Shown: positions 1 through 9,125 of the stretch, piece after piece
Position numbering within the stretch: the stretch's first letter is position 1
Layout: each line of letters starts with the position of its first letter
Assembly (NCBI RefSeq): GCF_022662475.1
Contig: NZ_JAKNQQ010000006.1
Span: 124,001 to 188,000, forward strand
Direction: 5' to 3'
Source of the DNA: Sphingomonas sp. TREG-RG-20F-R18-01
GTDB lineage: Bacteria; Pseudomonadota; Alphaproteobacteria; Sphingomonadales; Sphingomonadaceae
DNA: 64,000 nt
Translations under genes and position numbers: made by a program
The notes under the pieces: model-generated
Told to the model about the DNA's origin: nothing
The model's input: the letters and a program-made list of their open reading frames with translations, nothing else
Databases searched by the model: none

Positions 1-2135
1 TAGGTCTTGCCGTCGATCGTCAGATCCTTGACCTGCAACGAGATCGTATAGGTGCCCAGCGGCAACGACGTGTCCTTGGTCGTGCCGGTCGGGTCGAGCG
101 GCGTTTCGAACTGGAGCCCGGTCGCCGGTGCGGTCGGGGCGATCGACGACGCCGCGATGGTCGGCGTCGAGGCGCTTGCAGGCGTCACCAGCGCTTCGTT
201 GATGATGCGGCCATCGGCCTGCGGCATGGCGAGCCGCAGCAGATAGGCCACCGTCGGCGCGACGTCGACGTTGCCGGTCGGCGTCGTGACGGTGGCGCCC
301 TTGCGGAACGACGGGCCCGCCGCGATCAGCGTGTTGTGGACGTCGATCGGGCTGAAGCTGCCGTGCATGCCACGCTGGCCACCGGTGCTTTCGAACTCGA
401 TGCCGAACTTGCCCTGAATGGTCGCCTGATCGTCCCAATTGAACGAGACCACGACGTCGGGTTGACCGTTGCCGCTGCGGGTCGCGTTCTCGAGGTTGAC
501 CTGGCTCATCTGGAGGGTGCCCGGGATCGCCCCGTAGCGGCTGTCGACGAACACTGCGCCATATTCCTCGCGCTGTTGCAGGAAGGTGACGAGGTTGCGG
601 ATCGTCGTCAGGTCGTGGCTGGGGACGTAGAAGTAATCCGATCCGCCATTGGCCGCGACGACGATGCCGTTCGTAGGCAGGCTGCCGGGGGCAGGGACGC
701 GGAAGCTGCCGGTTGCGCTGATCGCCTGGTATTTGGTCGAGCTGGTGGCGCCGCACATCGTCGTGCTGGTGTCGACCCGTACGGGTACGGTCGGCGTGCC
801 GGTCGCCGAAATGCCGTACATCGCGCTGACCGAGCAGCCGCTGCCATCATAGGCCTTGAACCCGCGATAGGTCAGCAAGTCGGCCGAGCGGACATCGCCG
901 GAGAAGGAATATCCGGAGGAATTGAGCCCGCCCAAGCTCGCAGCGCTGGTCCCGCTGGTCGCGCCGTTGACGGTCGGGCCATTCGGAGCGGTCCCCGAGG
1001 GATTGATCGCGCGCAGGGGATACAGGTTGAGCGGGCCAGAGACGCTGGAATGCGCATGGTCCGATACGACGACGATGTTCGTCGTCGTGTCGAGGCCCTG
1101 CGCCTTAAGCGCGGCCATCAGCTCGCCCAGTCGCGCATCCTGCGACCGCAGGCCGGCGCGCGCATTGGCGCTGCCCGGGCCATAACCGTGCTCGACGTTG
1201 TCCGGGGTGCGGAACCAAATCAGCGACAGCATCGGCTTCTTCTGGGGCAGGATGTACGACGTGAAGACGTTGAGCATGTATTTGTTCGCCGCGTCCTCGG
1301 GCGCGCCCTGGCTCGTGTCGGTCGAATCGCGCGACGGTACCGTGATCGCCCCGTTGGGATCATAAGCGGTCGTATCGAACGTGACGTATCCGGCCCGCGC
1401 GGTCGGCGTGCCGTTCGTGCCTGCCAGCGTGACCGCGTCCGTGCCCGAATAATTGTTCACGACGTTGGTCGGCAGCGCGATGTTGGCGGCCTGCAATTCC
1501 GTGACGAGGCTCCGTGGCTGCACCGTGTTCTCGTCGAGGAACACGCCGCCCTTGCCGAGATCCTGAATATACGCGGCGCCCGACTTGCCGATCGCGGCGG
1601 TGGCCAGGCCGCCGGCCTGTGCCGTCGCGAACAGGCTCTTCACGAGTAGCAGCTGGCCGCCGTAATAATCGTTGAGCGTGGTGAGGACCTGATAATCCTC
1701 GGTGAAGACCGGATCGGTATAGCTCTGCGTCGAACCCGACGCGGTCTTGCCCGCCGGAATCGTGTTCCCCGCGCCCTGCGGCGGCGTCCAGAAGGTGTTG
1801 CCGTAGAAGCCCGAGGTCTTCGGGAAGGAACCGGTCGCGAACGACGACCCGTTCATCATCGTGAAGGTCGGGTAGGTCGAATGGTTGTCCTGGAAGTTCA
1901 CGCCGCTCTGTTGCAGCGCGAGCAGGTTGGGCGTGTCGGTCGCATTGACGTCATCCGGGCGTAGGCCATCCCAGACCATTACGATCGTGCGGACCGCGGC
2001 GACGGCGGGGGTCGGTGTGGGGGTCGGCGTCGGGGTCGGGGTGGGCGTGGGGGTCGTGGTGGATCCGCCGCCGCTGCAACCCGCCAGGATGAGACTGGTC
2101 GCACATAGTGCCGCCAACGCCGAATGCTTTTTCAT
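1..2135 (-). CDS. Secreted alkaline-phosphatase-superfamily lipoprotein (type I phosphodiesterase/nucleotide pyrophosphatase-like), 3' end cut by window
   Basis: The protein begins MKKHSALAALCATSLILAGC, a lipoprotein signal with the lipobox cysteine at residue 20. An eightfold Thr-Pro repeat (residues 28-43) follows as a rigid spacer. The catalytic domain starts near residue 50. VMVWDG puts a metal-binding Asp at 56, YPTFT puts the likely nucleophile Thr at 92, and a late VVSDHAHSS motif supplies further Asp/His metal ligands. This pattern fits the type I phosphodiesterase/nucleotide pyrophosphatase branch of the alkaline phosphatase superfamily, which hydrolyses phosphate mono- or diesters outside the cytoplasm. 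About 711 codons are visible and the C-terminus lies outside the window. The natural substrate cannot be told from sequence. An 8-bp dyad lies about 80 bp upstream of the start. Confidence 0.85.
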   Translation of the reverse strand, partial: MKKHSALAALCATSLILAGCSGGGSTTTPTPTPTPTPTPTPTPAVAAVRTIVMVWDGLRPDDVNATDTPNLLALQQSGVNFQDNHSTYPTFTMMNGSSFATGSFPKTSGFYGNTFWTPPQGAGNTIPAGKTASGSTQSYTDPVFTEDYQVLTTLNDYYGGQLLLVKSLFATAQAGGLATAAIGKSGAAYIQDLGKGGVFLDENTVQPRSLVTELQAANIALPTNVVNNYSGTDAVTLAGTNGTPTARAGYVTFDTTAYDPNGAITVPSRDSTDTSQGAPEDAANKYMLNVFTSYILPQKKPMLSLIWFRTPDNVEHGYGPGSANARAGLRSQDARLGELMAALKAQGLDTTTNIVVVSDHAHSSVSGPLNLYPLRAINPSGTAPNGPTVNGATSGTSAASLGGLNSSGYSFSGDVRSADLLTYRGFKAYDGSGCSVSAMYGISATGTPTVPVRVDTSTTMCGATSSTKYQAISATGSFRVPAPGSLPTNGIVVAANGGSDYFYVPSHDLTTIRNLVTFLQQREEYGAVFVDSRYGAIPGTLQMSQVNLENATRSGNGQPDVVVSFNWDDQATIQGKFGIEFESTGGQRGMHGSFSPIDVHNTLIAAGPSFRKGATVTTPTGNVDVAPTVAYLLRLAMPQADGRIINEALVTPASASTPTIAASSIAPTAPATGLQFETPLDPTGTTKDTSLPLGTYTISLQVKDLTIDGKT
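2005..2054. repeat. Short degenerate tandem repeat encoding the (Thr-Pro)8 linker
   Basis: GGGGTC/GGCGTC-type hexamers repeat through this stretch and encode alternating Thr-Pro in the phosphatase lipoprotein. Third positions vary, so selection has kept the peptide rather than the exact DNA. Such a linker usually holds a catalytic domain away from the membrane anchor. Confidence 0.7.
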
Positions 2136-2214
2136 GATAGAAGCCCCACAAGTGAACCAGCCACACGGCATCGGCGGCAGGCGATAGGTGCAGTTAAGCG
2201 GCAAACATGACTAC

Positions 2215-2246
2215 TGCGTGACTTATGGTAAAGAATTTGTCACGCA
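2215..2246. promoter_or_regulatory. 8-bp dyad (TGCGTGAC-N16-GTCACGCA) upstream of the phosphatase gene
   Basis: TGCGTGAC at 2215-2222 and its exact reverse complement GTCACGCA at 2239-2246 flank a 16-nt AT-richer spacer. The site lies 80-111 bp upstream of the phosphatase ATG at 2135, in the gap between that gene and the end of ctrA. Its symmetry and position suit a dimeric regulator. It does not resemble a textbook Pho box. No protein can be assigned. Confidence 0.35.
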
Positions 2247-2308
2247 AATAGTTGGTTCGGTGTCATTTTTTGAAGGGCATGCCGATCACGCGCGCGACCG
2301 GCAAGACA

Positions 2309-2353
2309 AGCCAAGGCGCGCGACACGGGGTGTCACGCTGCTGTACCTTGGCT
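2309..2353 (-). terminator. Possible ctrA terminator: nested stem-loop
   Basis: AGCCAAGG (2309-2316) pairs with CCTTGGCT (2346-2353), and a smaller GACA/TGTC stem lies inside the loop. It sits just downstream of the ctrA stop codon on the minus strand. No clear U-run follows, so it is only a weak candidate for an intrinsic terminator. Confidence 0.3.
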
Positions 2354-2376
2354 GTCAGGATCTGGCCCCGCCGCGA

Positions 2377-3081
2377 CTAGGCGACTTCGGCGGATTCCAG
2401 CATTTCGTCGGGCTCGCGCAGCACATAGCCACGACCCCAGACGGTCTCGATGTAATTCTCGCCTTCGCAGGCCATGCTCAGCTTCTTGCGCAGCTTGCAG
2501 ATGAACACGTCGATGATCTTCAGTTCGGGCTCGTCCATCCCGCCATACAGGTGGTTGAGGAACATTTCCTTGGTCAGGGTCGTGCCCTTGCGCAAGCTGA
2601 GCAGCTCGAGCATCGCATATTCCTTGCCCGTCAGGTGAACGCGCGAGCCATCGACCTCCACCGTCTTGGCGTCGAGGTTGACCGCGAGCTTGCCGGTGCG
2701 GATGACCGACTGGCTGTGCCCCTTGGAGCGACGGACGACCGCGTGAATGCGCGCGGTCAGTTCCTCGCGGTGGAACGGCTTGGTCACGTAATCGTCCGCG
2801 CCGAAGCCGAACGAGCGGACCTTCGAGTCCATTTCGTTGATGCCCGAAAGGATCAGCACCGGGGTTTGGACACGCGCGACGCGAAGCCGCTTGAGTACGT
2901 CGTAACCGTGCATGTCGGGCAAATTGAGGTCGAGCAGGATGATGTCGTAATCATACAGTTTGCCGAGATCGAGGCCTTCCTCGCCAAGGTCAGTCGTATA
3001 GACGTTGAAGCCTTCGGCCGTCAGCATCAGCTCGATCGCTTTTGCGGTCGTCGGCTCGTCTTCGATCAGCAGCACACGCAT
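2377..3081 (-). CDS. ctrA: Cell-cycle response regulator CtrA
   Basis: A 234-residue OmpR/PhoB-type regulator. The receiver domain (about 1-115) has the acidic pair E7/D8, the phospho-acceptor D51 in LLDLNLPD, and K-P in YVTKPF. The winged-helix domain (about 125-225) contains [13 protein letters not shown] and ends in [10 protein letters not shown]. Overall sequence and length match CtrA, the master regulator that the CckA-ChpT relay phosphorylates in alphaproteobacteria. The protein ends in Glu-Val-Ala rather than the Ala-Ala ending that marks Caulobacter CtrA for ClpXP. A perfect TTAA-N7-TTAAC site lies about 95 bp upstream, consistent with autoregulation. In sphingomonads CtrA is expected to govern motility, envelope and division genes, though that scope is inferred here. 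Confidence 0.95.
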   Translation of the reverse strand: MRVLLIEDEPTTAKAIELMLTAEGFNVYTTDLGEEGLDLGKLYDYDIILLDLNLPDMHGYDVLKRLRVARVQTPVLILSGINEMDSKVRSFGFGADDYVTKPFHREELTARIHAVVRRSKGHSQSVIRTGKLAVNLDAKTVEVDGSRVHLTGKEYAMLELLSLRKGTTLTKEMFLNHLYGGMDEPELKIIDVFICKLRKKLSMACEGENYIETVWGRGYVLREPDEMLESAEVA

Positions 3082-3174
3082 CTTGCTGTTCCCCGTTTCA
3101 AGGCGTCGGTACCTCCCGTGGCCCGACCGACCTTCGCAGTAACTATTAACCTCAACAGTGATGAAGGCAAAAGG

Positions 3175-3189
3175 TTAATTTGCGATTAA
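3175..3189 (-). promoter_or_regulatory. CtrA-binding box (TTAA-N7-TTAA) upstream of ctrA
   Basis: Read on the minus strand the site is TTAATCGCAAATTAAC, an exact match to the CtrA full-site consensus TTAA-N7-TTAAC. It lies 94-108 bp upstream of the ctrA start, in the short gap between the lysR stop and ctrA. The known family behaviour is positive and negative autoregulation of ctrA through such boxes. Confidence 0.75.
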
Positions 3190-3238
3190 GCCGCGGTAAT
3201 CCGCGAGTCGTCTAGGAGCTGGCCCCGAGTCGCGCGGA

Positions 3239-4141
3239 TCAGCCCTGAACGCAGATCGATTTCAGGCGGTCGGTCAGGAAGGAAATCAGCCCCTCGACCC
3301 GTGCGGGGCGTAGCGTGCCGGGCGGTGTCATCAGGTGCAGCGCACCCGTATGCGGCGCCCAGTCCGCGAGAATGATTTCGATCCGCCCGGCCGCCAGGTC
3401 TTCCGCGACGATGAATTCCGGGAGCATTGCGATGCCCAGCCCACGCCGGAGTGCCGGCAGCATCGCCTCGCCGCTGTTGGTGGCGAGCGGGCCGTTCAGG
3501 CGTACCGACACTTCGGTCCCGTCGGGTCCGACGAAGCGCCATGGCGAGGTGACGTTGGTATAGGCGAAACAGCGATGCTCGCCGAGCTGTCCGGGATGGA
3601 GCGGGCGCCCGTGTGCGGCGAGATAGGCCGGCGCGGCGACGACATGCATCCGCATGTCCGCGAGTTTGCGGGACCGGAGCGAACTGTCGGGAAGCGTCGC
3701 GATGCGCAACGCGATGTCGAAGCCTTCGGCAACGATGTCGACGCGCGCGTCCGACAGATGCAGGTCGATCTCGATCCCCGGGTTGAGCACCAGGAAATCC
3801 GCGATCACCGGGGCGATCGCGAGCAGTCCAAGCGACATCGGCGCAGCGACCCGGACCAGTCCGGTCGGGGCGCTCGCCGCGTCCAGTGCGGCTTCCTCCG
3901 CGGCGGTCGCCTCGGCGAGGATCCGCGCGGCGTGCTCCGCCAGGGCCTTGCCGTTTTCGGTCAGCGTCAGGCGTCGCGAGGTCCGATGGAACAGCGACTG
4001 GCCGAGATGCGCCTCGAGCCGGGTCACCGCCTTCGAAACGGTCGCCTTCGAGACACCGATCGCATCGGCGGCGCCGCTGAACGAACGGTATTCGACCACG
4101 CTGGCAAAGATTGCCCAGGCTTCGAGGTCGGGAAGACGCAT
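3239..4141 (-). CDS. LysR-family transcriptional regulator
   Basis: A 300-residue protein of standard LysR length. An N-terminal winged HTH (about residues 1-62) contains FASVVEYRSFSGAADAIGVS and SKAVTRLEAHLGQSLFHRTSR. A periplasmic-binding-protein-like effector domain (about 88-295) follows. It is transcribed divergently from pirin and wrbA with about 135 bp between the starts, the usual arrangement for a LysR protein controlling its neighbours. Redox or quinone stress is a reasonable guess for the inducer because both targets are redox-linked, but no ligand is visible in the sequence. The start ATG at 4141 gives a normal HTH N-terminus. Confidence 0.92.
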   Translation of the reverse strand: MRLPDLEAWAIFASVVEYRSFSGAADAIGVSKATVSKAVTRLEAHLGQSLFHRTSRRLTLTENGKALAEHAARILAEATAAEEAALDAASAPTGLVRVAAPMSLGLLAIAPVIADFLVLNPGIEIDLHLSDARVDIVAEGFDIALRIATLPDSSLRSRKLADMRMHVVAAPAYLAAHGRPLHPGQLGEHRCFAYTNVTSPWRFVGPDGTEVSVRLNGPLATNSGEAMLPALRRGLGIAMLPEFIVAEDLAAGRIEIILADWAPHTGALHLMTPPGTLRPARVEGLISFLTDRLKSICVQG

Positions 4142-4247
4142 GCAGCAAGCTCCAATCGATACGGCCGCGTAACCCTTACCGACGGAAACGATCGGTTTCC
4201 AGTGTTTCCATTTACGATGCGATGAGAGGGCTTATCTTGCTCATAAC

Positions 4248-4262
4248 GGAATGCATCATTCC
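4248..4262. promoter_or_regulatory. Inverted repeat GGAATG-CAT-CATTCC in the lysR-pirin divergent promoter
   Basis: A perfect 6-bp inverted repeat with a 3-nt spacer lies directly before the pirin ribosome-binding site (GGAGA, 4266-4270) and 15 bp from the start codon. A bound repressor here would block pirin transcription or initiation. LysR sites are usually T-N11-A dyads further upstream, so assignment to the neighbouring LysR protein is uncertain. Confidence 0.35.
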
Positions 4263-4276
4263 CTTGGAGACATAGC

Positions 4277-4975
4277 ATGATCGAGAAGAGGTCCTTCGAG
4301 AGCCTGGGTCACGCCAATCATGGCTGGCTGAACGCGCGCCATCATTTCTCTTTCGCCAACTATTACGAGCCCGCCCGGATGGGCTGGGGCGCGATTCGCG
4401 TGTGGAATGACGACGAGATCGCCGCCAACAGTGGGTTCCCGCCGCATCCCCATCGCGACATGGAAATCATTACCTACGTCCGCAAAGGTGCCATCACCCA
4501 CAAGGATTCGCTCGGGAACGAGGGGCGCACCGGCGCAGGCGACGTGCAGGTGATGAGTGCCGGCACCGGCGTGCGTCATGCCGAGTATAATCTAGAATCC
4601 GAGCAGACCACGATCTTCCAGATCTGGATCGAGCCCAGCCGCACCGGCGGATCCCCGTCCTGGGGCGCCAAGCCCTTCCCGAAGGACGACCGCTCGGGCC
4701 AGTTCGTCACCTTGGCCAGCGGCTTCGCCGAGGACACCGGTGCGCTGCCGATCCGCGCCGAGGCGCGGGTGCTTGCCGCCATGGTTCGCGCCGGCGAGAC
4801 GATCACGCACGAGGTTCTGCCCGGCCGACACGCCTATCTGGTTCCCGCGACGGGATTGATCGAGATCGATGGCCAGACGTTCAAGGCGCGTGACGGCGCG
4901 GCCATGGATGGCGGCCAGACCGTGACGATCACCGCGATCGAGGATGCAGAACTGGTCCTCGTCGACTCCGAATAA
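4277..4975 (+). CDS. Pirin family protein (bicupin; probable quercetin 2,3-dioxygenase-like)
   Basis: A 232-residue bicupin with the four metal ligands of pirins: H57 and H59 in FPPHPHRD, H101 and E103 in [10 protein letters not shown]. Length and ligand spacing match the bacterial YhhW type, some of which oxidise quercetin in vitro; others act as redox-sensitive cofactors. A GGAGA ribosome-binding site at 4266-4270 supports the ATG. The gene is divergent from a LysR regulator and followed after 38 bp by a WrbA-type quinone oxidoreductase. The three probably form a small redox-response unit. The enzymatic activity is not settled by sequence alone. Confidence 0.92.
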   Translation: MIEKRSFESLGHANHGWLNARHHFSFANYYEPARMGWGAIRVWNDDEIAANSGFPPHPHRDMEIITYVRKGAITHKDSLGNEGRTGAGDVQVMSAGTGVRHAEYNLESEQTTIFQIWIEPSRTGGSPSWGAKPFPKDDRSGQFVTLASGFAEDTGALPIRAEARVLAAMVRAGETITHEVLPGRHAYLVPATGLIEIDGQTFKARDGAAMDGGQTVTITAIEDAELVLVDSE

Positions 4976-5013
4976 AGTTCATCGCCGTTCCACCCCAGCA
5001 TAAGGACGTTCCC

Positions 5014-5616
5014 ATGGCCAAGGTTCTCGTACTCTATTACTCGTCATACGGTCACATCGAGCAGATGGCGGATGCCGTCGCGGAAGGCGCGCGTTCGGCC
5101 GGTGCCGAGGTCGATATCCGCCGTGTCGCGGAAACTGCACCGCAAGAGGTCGTCGCCGCTGCGCATTTCAAGACCGATACCGCACATCCCCTGATCGAGG
5201 GGCCCGACGCGCTTGCTGATTATGATGCGATCATCGTCGGTGCGCCGACCCGTTATGGCCGGATGCCCGCGCAGATGGCGGCGTTCTGGGATACGACAGG
5301 CGCTCTCTGGTTCGGTGGCAAGCTGATCGGCAAGGTCGGCGGCGCGTTCACCTCGACCGCCAGCCAGCACGGCGGGCAGGAGACGACCCTGTTCTCGATC
5401 ATCACCAATCTGCTGCATCACGGCATGACGATCGTCGGGCTCGACTATGGCTTCAAGGGCCAGATGGGGGTCGAGAAGGTTCTCGGCGGCACGCCTTATG
5501 GTGCGACGACGATCGCCGATGGCGACGGCAGCCGTCAACCCGCTGCCGAGGAACTCGACGGCGCGCGCTATCAGGGCAAGCGGATCGCCGAGACGGCAAC
5601 GAAGCTGTTCGGCTGA
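5014..5616 (+). CDS. wrbA: NAD(P)H:quinone oxidoreductase, type IV (WrbA)
   Basis: A 200-residue flavodoxin-fold protein of WrbA length. The FMN phosphate loop is seen in [18 protein letters not shown], the second FMN contact in [13 protein letters not shown], and the WrbA-type [15 protein letters not shown] motif follows. The family reduces quinones by two electrons with NAD(P)H, avoiding semiquinone radicals, and forms FMN-bound tetramers in the cytoplasm. AAGGA upstream fits as ribosome-binding site. The gene lies 38 bp after pirin in the same direction, so co-transcription and control by the divergent LysR protein are likely. Confidence 0.93.
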   Translation: MAKVLVLYYSSYGHIEQMADAVAEGARSAGAEVDIRRVAETAPQEVVAAAHFKTDTAHPLIEGPDALADYDAIIVGAPTRYGRMPAQMAAFWDTTGALWFGGKLIGKVGGAFTSTASQHGGQETTLFSIITNLLHHGMTIVGLDYGFKGQMGVEKVLGGTPYGATTIADGDGSRQPAAEELDGARYQGKRIAETATKLFG

Positions 5617-5677
5617 GCGAAAGCCCGGCTTAGGGCAGAAGCCGGGGCGGGGGGCAGCATGGCTGTCCCCCATTTCG

Positions 5678-6151
5678 TCATTCGGGGCGGGCCCAGTCGC
5701 CGGACTTGCCGCCGATCTTGGTCAGCAACTGGACGTCGCGAATGGTCATTGCCTTGTCGATCGCCTTCGCCATGTCGTAGATCGTCAGCAGCGCGACGGT
5801 GACCGCGGTCAGCGCCTCCATCTCCACGCCGGTCTTGCCGTCGGTCGCGGCCGTCGCCCTGGCCATGACGCCGGCATCGTCGACGGCAAGCTCGATCGCC
5901 ACGCGGGTCAGCGGCAGGGGATGGCAGAGTGGAATCAGATCGCTGGTCTTCTTTGCGCCCATGATGCCGGCGACGCGGGCAACCGCCAGGACGTCGCCCT
6001 TGATCGCGGCCCCGTCGCGGATCGCGCGTACCGCTTCGGGGGCCATGTCGATCCGTCCCTGGGCAACCGCCTCGCGCCGTGTCGGAACCTTGCCGCCGAC
6101 ATCGACCATATGCGCCGCACCGGCGGCATCCAGATGCGTCAGCCCGCTCAT
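5678..6151 (-). CDS. moaC: Cyclic pyranopterin monophosphate synthase MoaC (molybdenum cofactor biosynthesis)
   Basis: A 157-residue protein matching MoaC throughout: HMVDVGGK near the N-terminus, [11 protein letters not shown] in the middle, [10 protein letters not shown], and YDMAKAIDK carrying the conserved catalytic Asp and Lys. MoaC converts the MoaA product into cyclic pyranopterin monophosphate, the first stable molybdopterin intermediate. Its ATG overlaps the trpC stop by 4 nt (ATGA), so it is translated as the last gene of the trpG-trpD-trpC-moaC unit. Linking tryptophan and molybdenum cofactor genes in this way is common in alphaproteobacteria and says nothing direct about function. 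Confidence 0.96.
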   Translation of the reverse strand: MSGLTHLDAAGAAHMVDVGGKVPTRREAVAQGRIDMAPEAVRAIRDGAAIKGDVLAVARVAGIMGAKKTSDLIPLCHPLPLTRVAIELAVDDAGVMARATAATDGKTGVEMEALTAVTVALLTIYDMAKAIDKAMTIRDVQLLTKIGGKSGDWARPE

Positions 6152-6933
6152 CCGATCAGTGCCCGCGTCGCAGCCTCGACGTCGACCTGGCGCATCAGCG
6201 CCTCGCCGATCAGGAAACAGCGAATATCGTGCTCGGCCATCGCATCCAGATCGGCGCGCGTCGTCAATCCGCTTTCGGCGACGAACGTGCAGTTCCTGGG
6301 GGCCTTGGACACCAGCTCGTAGGTTCGCGCGAAGTCGACCGTAAAGGTCCGCAGATCGCGGTTATTGACGCCGATCAGCCGCGACTTGAGCTTCATCGCG
6401 CGCTCCATTTCGTCGGGGGTATGGACCTCGACCAGCACGTCCATCCCGCATTCGAGCGCGCTCGCCTCGATCTCGGCAAGCAGGCCGTCGTCGAGCGCCG
6501 CCATGATCAGCAGGATCGCATCGGCGCCAAGCCCGCGTGATTCGGGAACCTGCCAAGGATCGACCATGAAATCCTTGCGCAGAACCGGCAGGTCGCACGC
6601 GGCGCGTGCCGCGATCAGATACGCATCCGACCCCTGAAACCAGGCTTCGTCGGTCAGCACCGAGAGACAGGCGGCCCCCCCGGCAGCATAGGCCGCGGCA
6701 TGTGCGGGAGGATCGAAGTCTTCGCGGATCAGGCCCTTGGACGGGCTGGCCTTCTTGATCTCGGCAATCAGCGCGAGCCCGGTCTTCGCCTTGGTGTCGA
6801 GCGCGGCGCGAAACCCGCGCGGCTTGCTCTGCGCGGCCATGCGCGCGTCGAGTTCGGACATCGGGATCGTCGCCTTGCGCGCGGCAACGTCGGCGCGCTT
6901 GGTCTCGAGGATGCGGTTGAGGATATCGGTCAT
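6148..6933 (-). CDS. trpC: Indole-3-glycerol phosphate synthase
   Basis: A 261-residue TIM-barrel enzyme that closes the indole ring, converting CdRP to indole-3-glycerol phosphate in tryptophan synthesis. The catalytic Lys motif [10 protein letters not shown], the LRKDFMVD loop, VEVHT, GVNNRDL and the late VAESGL phosphate-binding segment all appear in order. Length is normal and no TrpF domain is fused. It overlaps trpD upstream and moaC downstream by 4 nt each, which indicates translational coupling. Confidence 0.97.
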   Translation of the reverse strand: MTDILNRILETKRADVAARKATIPMSELDARMAAQSKPRGFRAALDTKAKTGLALIAEIKKASPSKGLIREDFDPPAHAAAYAAGGAACLSVLTDEAWFQGSDAYLIAARAACDLPVLRKDFMVDPWQVPESRGLGADAILLIMAALDDGLLAEIEASALECGMDVLVEVHTPDEMERAMKLKSRLIGVNNRDLRTFTVDFARTYELVSKAPRNCTFVAESGLTTRADLDAMAEHDIRCFLIGEALMRQVDVEAATRALIG

Positions 6934-7925
6934 GAATAAGCGATCCAGCGATCGAGCAGGGCATTGGCGGCGCGCGTGTCGAGCGCTTCCGCGGCGAGGG
7001 CAACGCCTTCGGCGAGGGTCCGGGCCGTCCCGGCGACGATCAGCGCAGCGGCCGCGTTGATCAGCACCGCGTCGCGATACGCGCCGGTCTCGCCGGTCAA
7101 CAGACGCCGTAGCGCGGCGGCGTTATAGGCAGGGTCGCCGCCGACGATCGCGGTGATCGGATGGCGCGGAAGGCCTGCGTCTTCCGGCGCGATGCGATCG
7201 GGCAGCGAAGCCTGGCCGACGCTGACTGCCAGGGTCGGGCCGGCGCAGGAGACTTCGTCCAGTCCTTCCTCCCCCGAGACCACCAGCGCAGCCTCGGTCC
7301 CGAGCTGTTCCAGCGCGGCGGCATAGGTCGCGGCATAGTCGGGCCGTGCGATTCCGATCAGCTGCCGCGTGACACCGGCCGGATTGGCCAGCGGGCCCAT
7401 CAGGTTGAAGATCGTACGCCGACCGATCCGCTGCCGGATCGGCGTGATGCGCTTCATCGCCGGGTGGTGGTTCGCCGCGAACAGGAAGGCGATGCCGATG
7501 TCCTGCAGGCTCGCCTCGGCGCTCGCACCGGCGCGCTCCATGTCGAGGCCAAGCGCCTCGAGCGTATCCGCCGCGCCCGCCTTGGACGACGCCGCGCGAT
7601 TGCCGTGCTTGGCGACGGGAACGCCCGTGCTGGCGACCACGATCGCTACGGCGGTCGAGACATTGAGCGTGTGGTGCCCGTCTCCGCCCGTCCCGCATAC
7701 GTCGATCGCACCCTCGGGCGCAGCGATTGGGATCAGGCGGTTGCGCAAGGCGCGGGCAGCTTCGGCGATTTCGATGCTCGTCTCGCCGCGCTCGGTCAGG
7801 CCGATCAGGAAGGCGGCGATCGCCGCTTCCGGAACATGGCCGTCGAGCAGATCGGCGAAGGCCTGCGCTGCCGTCTCCCGGCTGAGCGGGGTCGACGGAT
7901 CGGGCAGCAACGCGAGCGTGCTCAT
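6930..7925 (-). CDS. trpD: Anthranilate phosphoribosyltransferase
   Basis: A 331-residue enzyme that transfers phosphoribose from PRPP to anthranilate. The PRPP-binding [14 protein letters not shown] motif is present, then [12 protein letters not shown] and the anthranilate-site segment [18 protein letters not shown]. Length equals the usual stand-alone TrpD, and no TrpG domain is fused. The start overlaps the trpG stop and the end overlaps the trpC start, each by 4 nt. Confidence 0.97.
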   Translation of the reverse strand: MSTLALLPDPSTPLSRETAAQAFADLLDGHVPEAAIAAFLIGLTERGETSIEIAEAARALRNRLIPIAAPEGAIDVCGTGGDGHHTLNVSTAVAIVVASTGVPVAKHGNRAASSKAGAADTLEALGLDMERAGASAEASLQDIGIAFLFAANHHPAMKRITPIRQRIGRRTIFNLMGPLANPAGVTRQLIGIARPDYAATYAAALEQLGTEAALVVSGEEGLDEVSCAGPTLAVSVGQASLPDRIAPEDAGLPRHPITAIVGGDPAYNAAALRRLLTGETGAYRDAVLINAAAALIVAGTARTLAEGVALAAEALDTRAANALLDRWIAYS

Positions 7926-8506
7926 GCGACCGCCTTGGCAGCGATGCCGGCGTCGGCGAGGAAGTTGGCGAGCATGGCGTGGCCATGTTCGGTCGCGATG
8001 CTTTCGGGATGGAACTGCACCCCGTGAATCGGCAGGCTATGGTGCCGCACGCCCATGACTGACCCATCGTCGGCGTGTGCGTTGGCGACCAGCGTGTCGG
8101 GCAAGTCCTTGACGATCAGCGAGTGATAGCGGGTTGCGATGAATGGCGAGGGGAGCCCGGCAAATACCCCGCTGCCGTCGTGCGTGACCGGTGAGGTCTT
8201 GCCGTGCATCAGTCCGCCGCGCACGACCGTGCCGCCGAAATGCTGGCCGATCGCCTGATGGCCGAGGCAGACGCCGAGCAGCGGCCGCGCGGTTTCCGCG
8301 CAGGCGGCGACCAGATCGAGCGATATGCCCGCCTCATCGGGGGTCTTGGGACCGGGCGAGATCAGGAACCCTTGTGCGTTGCTCGCCATGGCGTCGGCGG
8401 CGGTCAATGCGTCGTTGCGGACGACCTTCACCTCGGCCCCCAGCTCCATCAGATAATGGACAAGGTTCCACGTAAAGCTGTCGTAATTGTCGATGACGAG
8501 GATCAT
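7922..8506 (-). CDS. trpG: Anthranilate synthase component II (glutamine amidotransferase)
   Basis: A 194-residue class I glutamine amidotransferase that feeds ammonia to TrpE. The nucleophile is C80 in LLGVCLGHQ, with the His/Glu pair in FHPESI near the C-terminus. The N-terminus [14 protein letters not shown] is typical of TrpG/PabA, so it may also serve aminodeoxychorismate synthase. It is the first gene of the trpG-trpD-trpC-moaC unit. trpE lies 620 bp away in the same direction, separated by a gene on the opposite strand, so the two anthranilate synthase subunits probably have separate promoters. Confidence 0.95.
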   Translation of the reverse strand: MILVIDNYDSFTWNLVHYLMELGAEVKVVRNDALTAADAMASNAQGFLISPGPKTPDEAGISLDLVAACAETARPLLGVCLGHQAIGQHFGGTVVRGGLMHGKTSPVTHDGSGVFAGLPSPFIATRYHSLIVKDLPDTLVANAHADDGSVMGVRHHSLPIHGVQFHPESIATEHGHAMLANFLADAGIAAKAVA

Positions 8507-8627
8507 CTCGCGCCGCTACCGTGTTTGGACATCTATCACAACGGGTACGCGGCTAAGGGGTGGAAAGACGCGGTTCAGGGTGGATCAACCTTGCGCGGCA
8601 CACGTTGGTACGGCCTCAGGAGAATTA

Positions 8628-9065
8628 ATGATGTTGCGCACTTTCGCCTTGCTCGGCTTGCTGGCCGCCGTGCCCGCCGCCGCGGTTGCCCAGTCGACTC
8701 CTGCCGGTGCGCAACAGGCCGAGTCGGGCAAACCGCCGCAGCGGATCCGCTCGATCACGCTGACCGGCAACCAGGCCTGCCCGAAGTCGTCCGATCCGGA
8801 TGCGGAGATCGTAGTCTGCGCGCGCGTCGGCGAGCCCTACCGCATTCCCAAGGAACTGCGCGACGACAAGCCGATCCCGGCGCAGAACCAGAGCTGGGTG
8901 AACCGCACCGCGGTGGCGGACGACGCGGGTCGCCGCGCGGGGGGCTTGCCGGATACGTGCTCGCCGGTAGGCTCGGGCGGACAGACGGGCTGCGCGAAGA
9001 TGCGGGCCGAGCAATATGCGGCCGAGAAGGCCGAGGCGAAGCGGCAGGAACGCCTCATTCCGTAA
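8628..9065 (+). CDS. Small secreted protein of unknown function, between trpG and trpE
   Basis: About 145 residues. A signal peptide (MMLRTFALLGLLAAVPAAA, cleavage near AVAQS) is followed by a Pro/Gln-rich stretch and three to four cysteines (NQACPKSS, VVCAR, DTCSP, TGCAK) that could form periplasmic disulfides. A good ribosome-binding site, AGGAGA (8618-8623), serves either of two adjacent ATGs at 8628 and 8631. I do not recognise the family; similar short secreted proteins recur in sphingomonads. It lies opposite to the trp genes it separates, and a hairpin after its stop probably ends its transcript and that of trpE. Confidence 0.75.
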   Translation: MMLRTFALLGLLAAVPAAAVAQSTPAGAQQAESGKPPQRIRSITLTGNQACPKSSDPDAEIVVCARVGEPYRIPKELRDDKPIPAQNQSWVNRTAVADDAGRRAGGLPDTCSPVGSGGQTGCAKMRAEQYAAEKAEAKRQERLIP

Positions 9066-9075
9066 CACGGGCTCC

Positions 9076-9110
9076 GGTCCGTCACCCCGGCAATACCGGG
9101 ATGACGGACC
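9076..9110. terminator. Bidirectional hairpin between the secreted protein gene and trpE
   Basis: GGTCCGTCA and the complementary TGACGGACC flank an inner CCCGG/CCGGG stem with an AATA-type loop, giving a stem of about 14 pairs. It sits exactly between two convergent stop codons. The GTCACCCCGG core resembles the repeat at 57.5 kb, so it may also belong to an intergenic palindrome family. Confidence 0.6.
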
Positions 9111-9125
9111 GATTGCCGTGCGCGC

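Noticed and set aside
52..246. Short plus-strand frames at the left edge
   Set aside because: They lie within the coding sequence of the phosphatase lipoprotein on the minus strand and have no ribosome-binding site.
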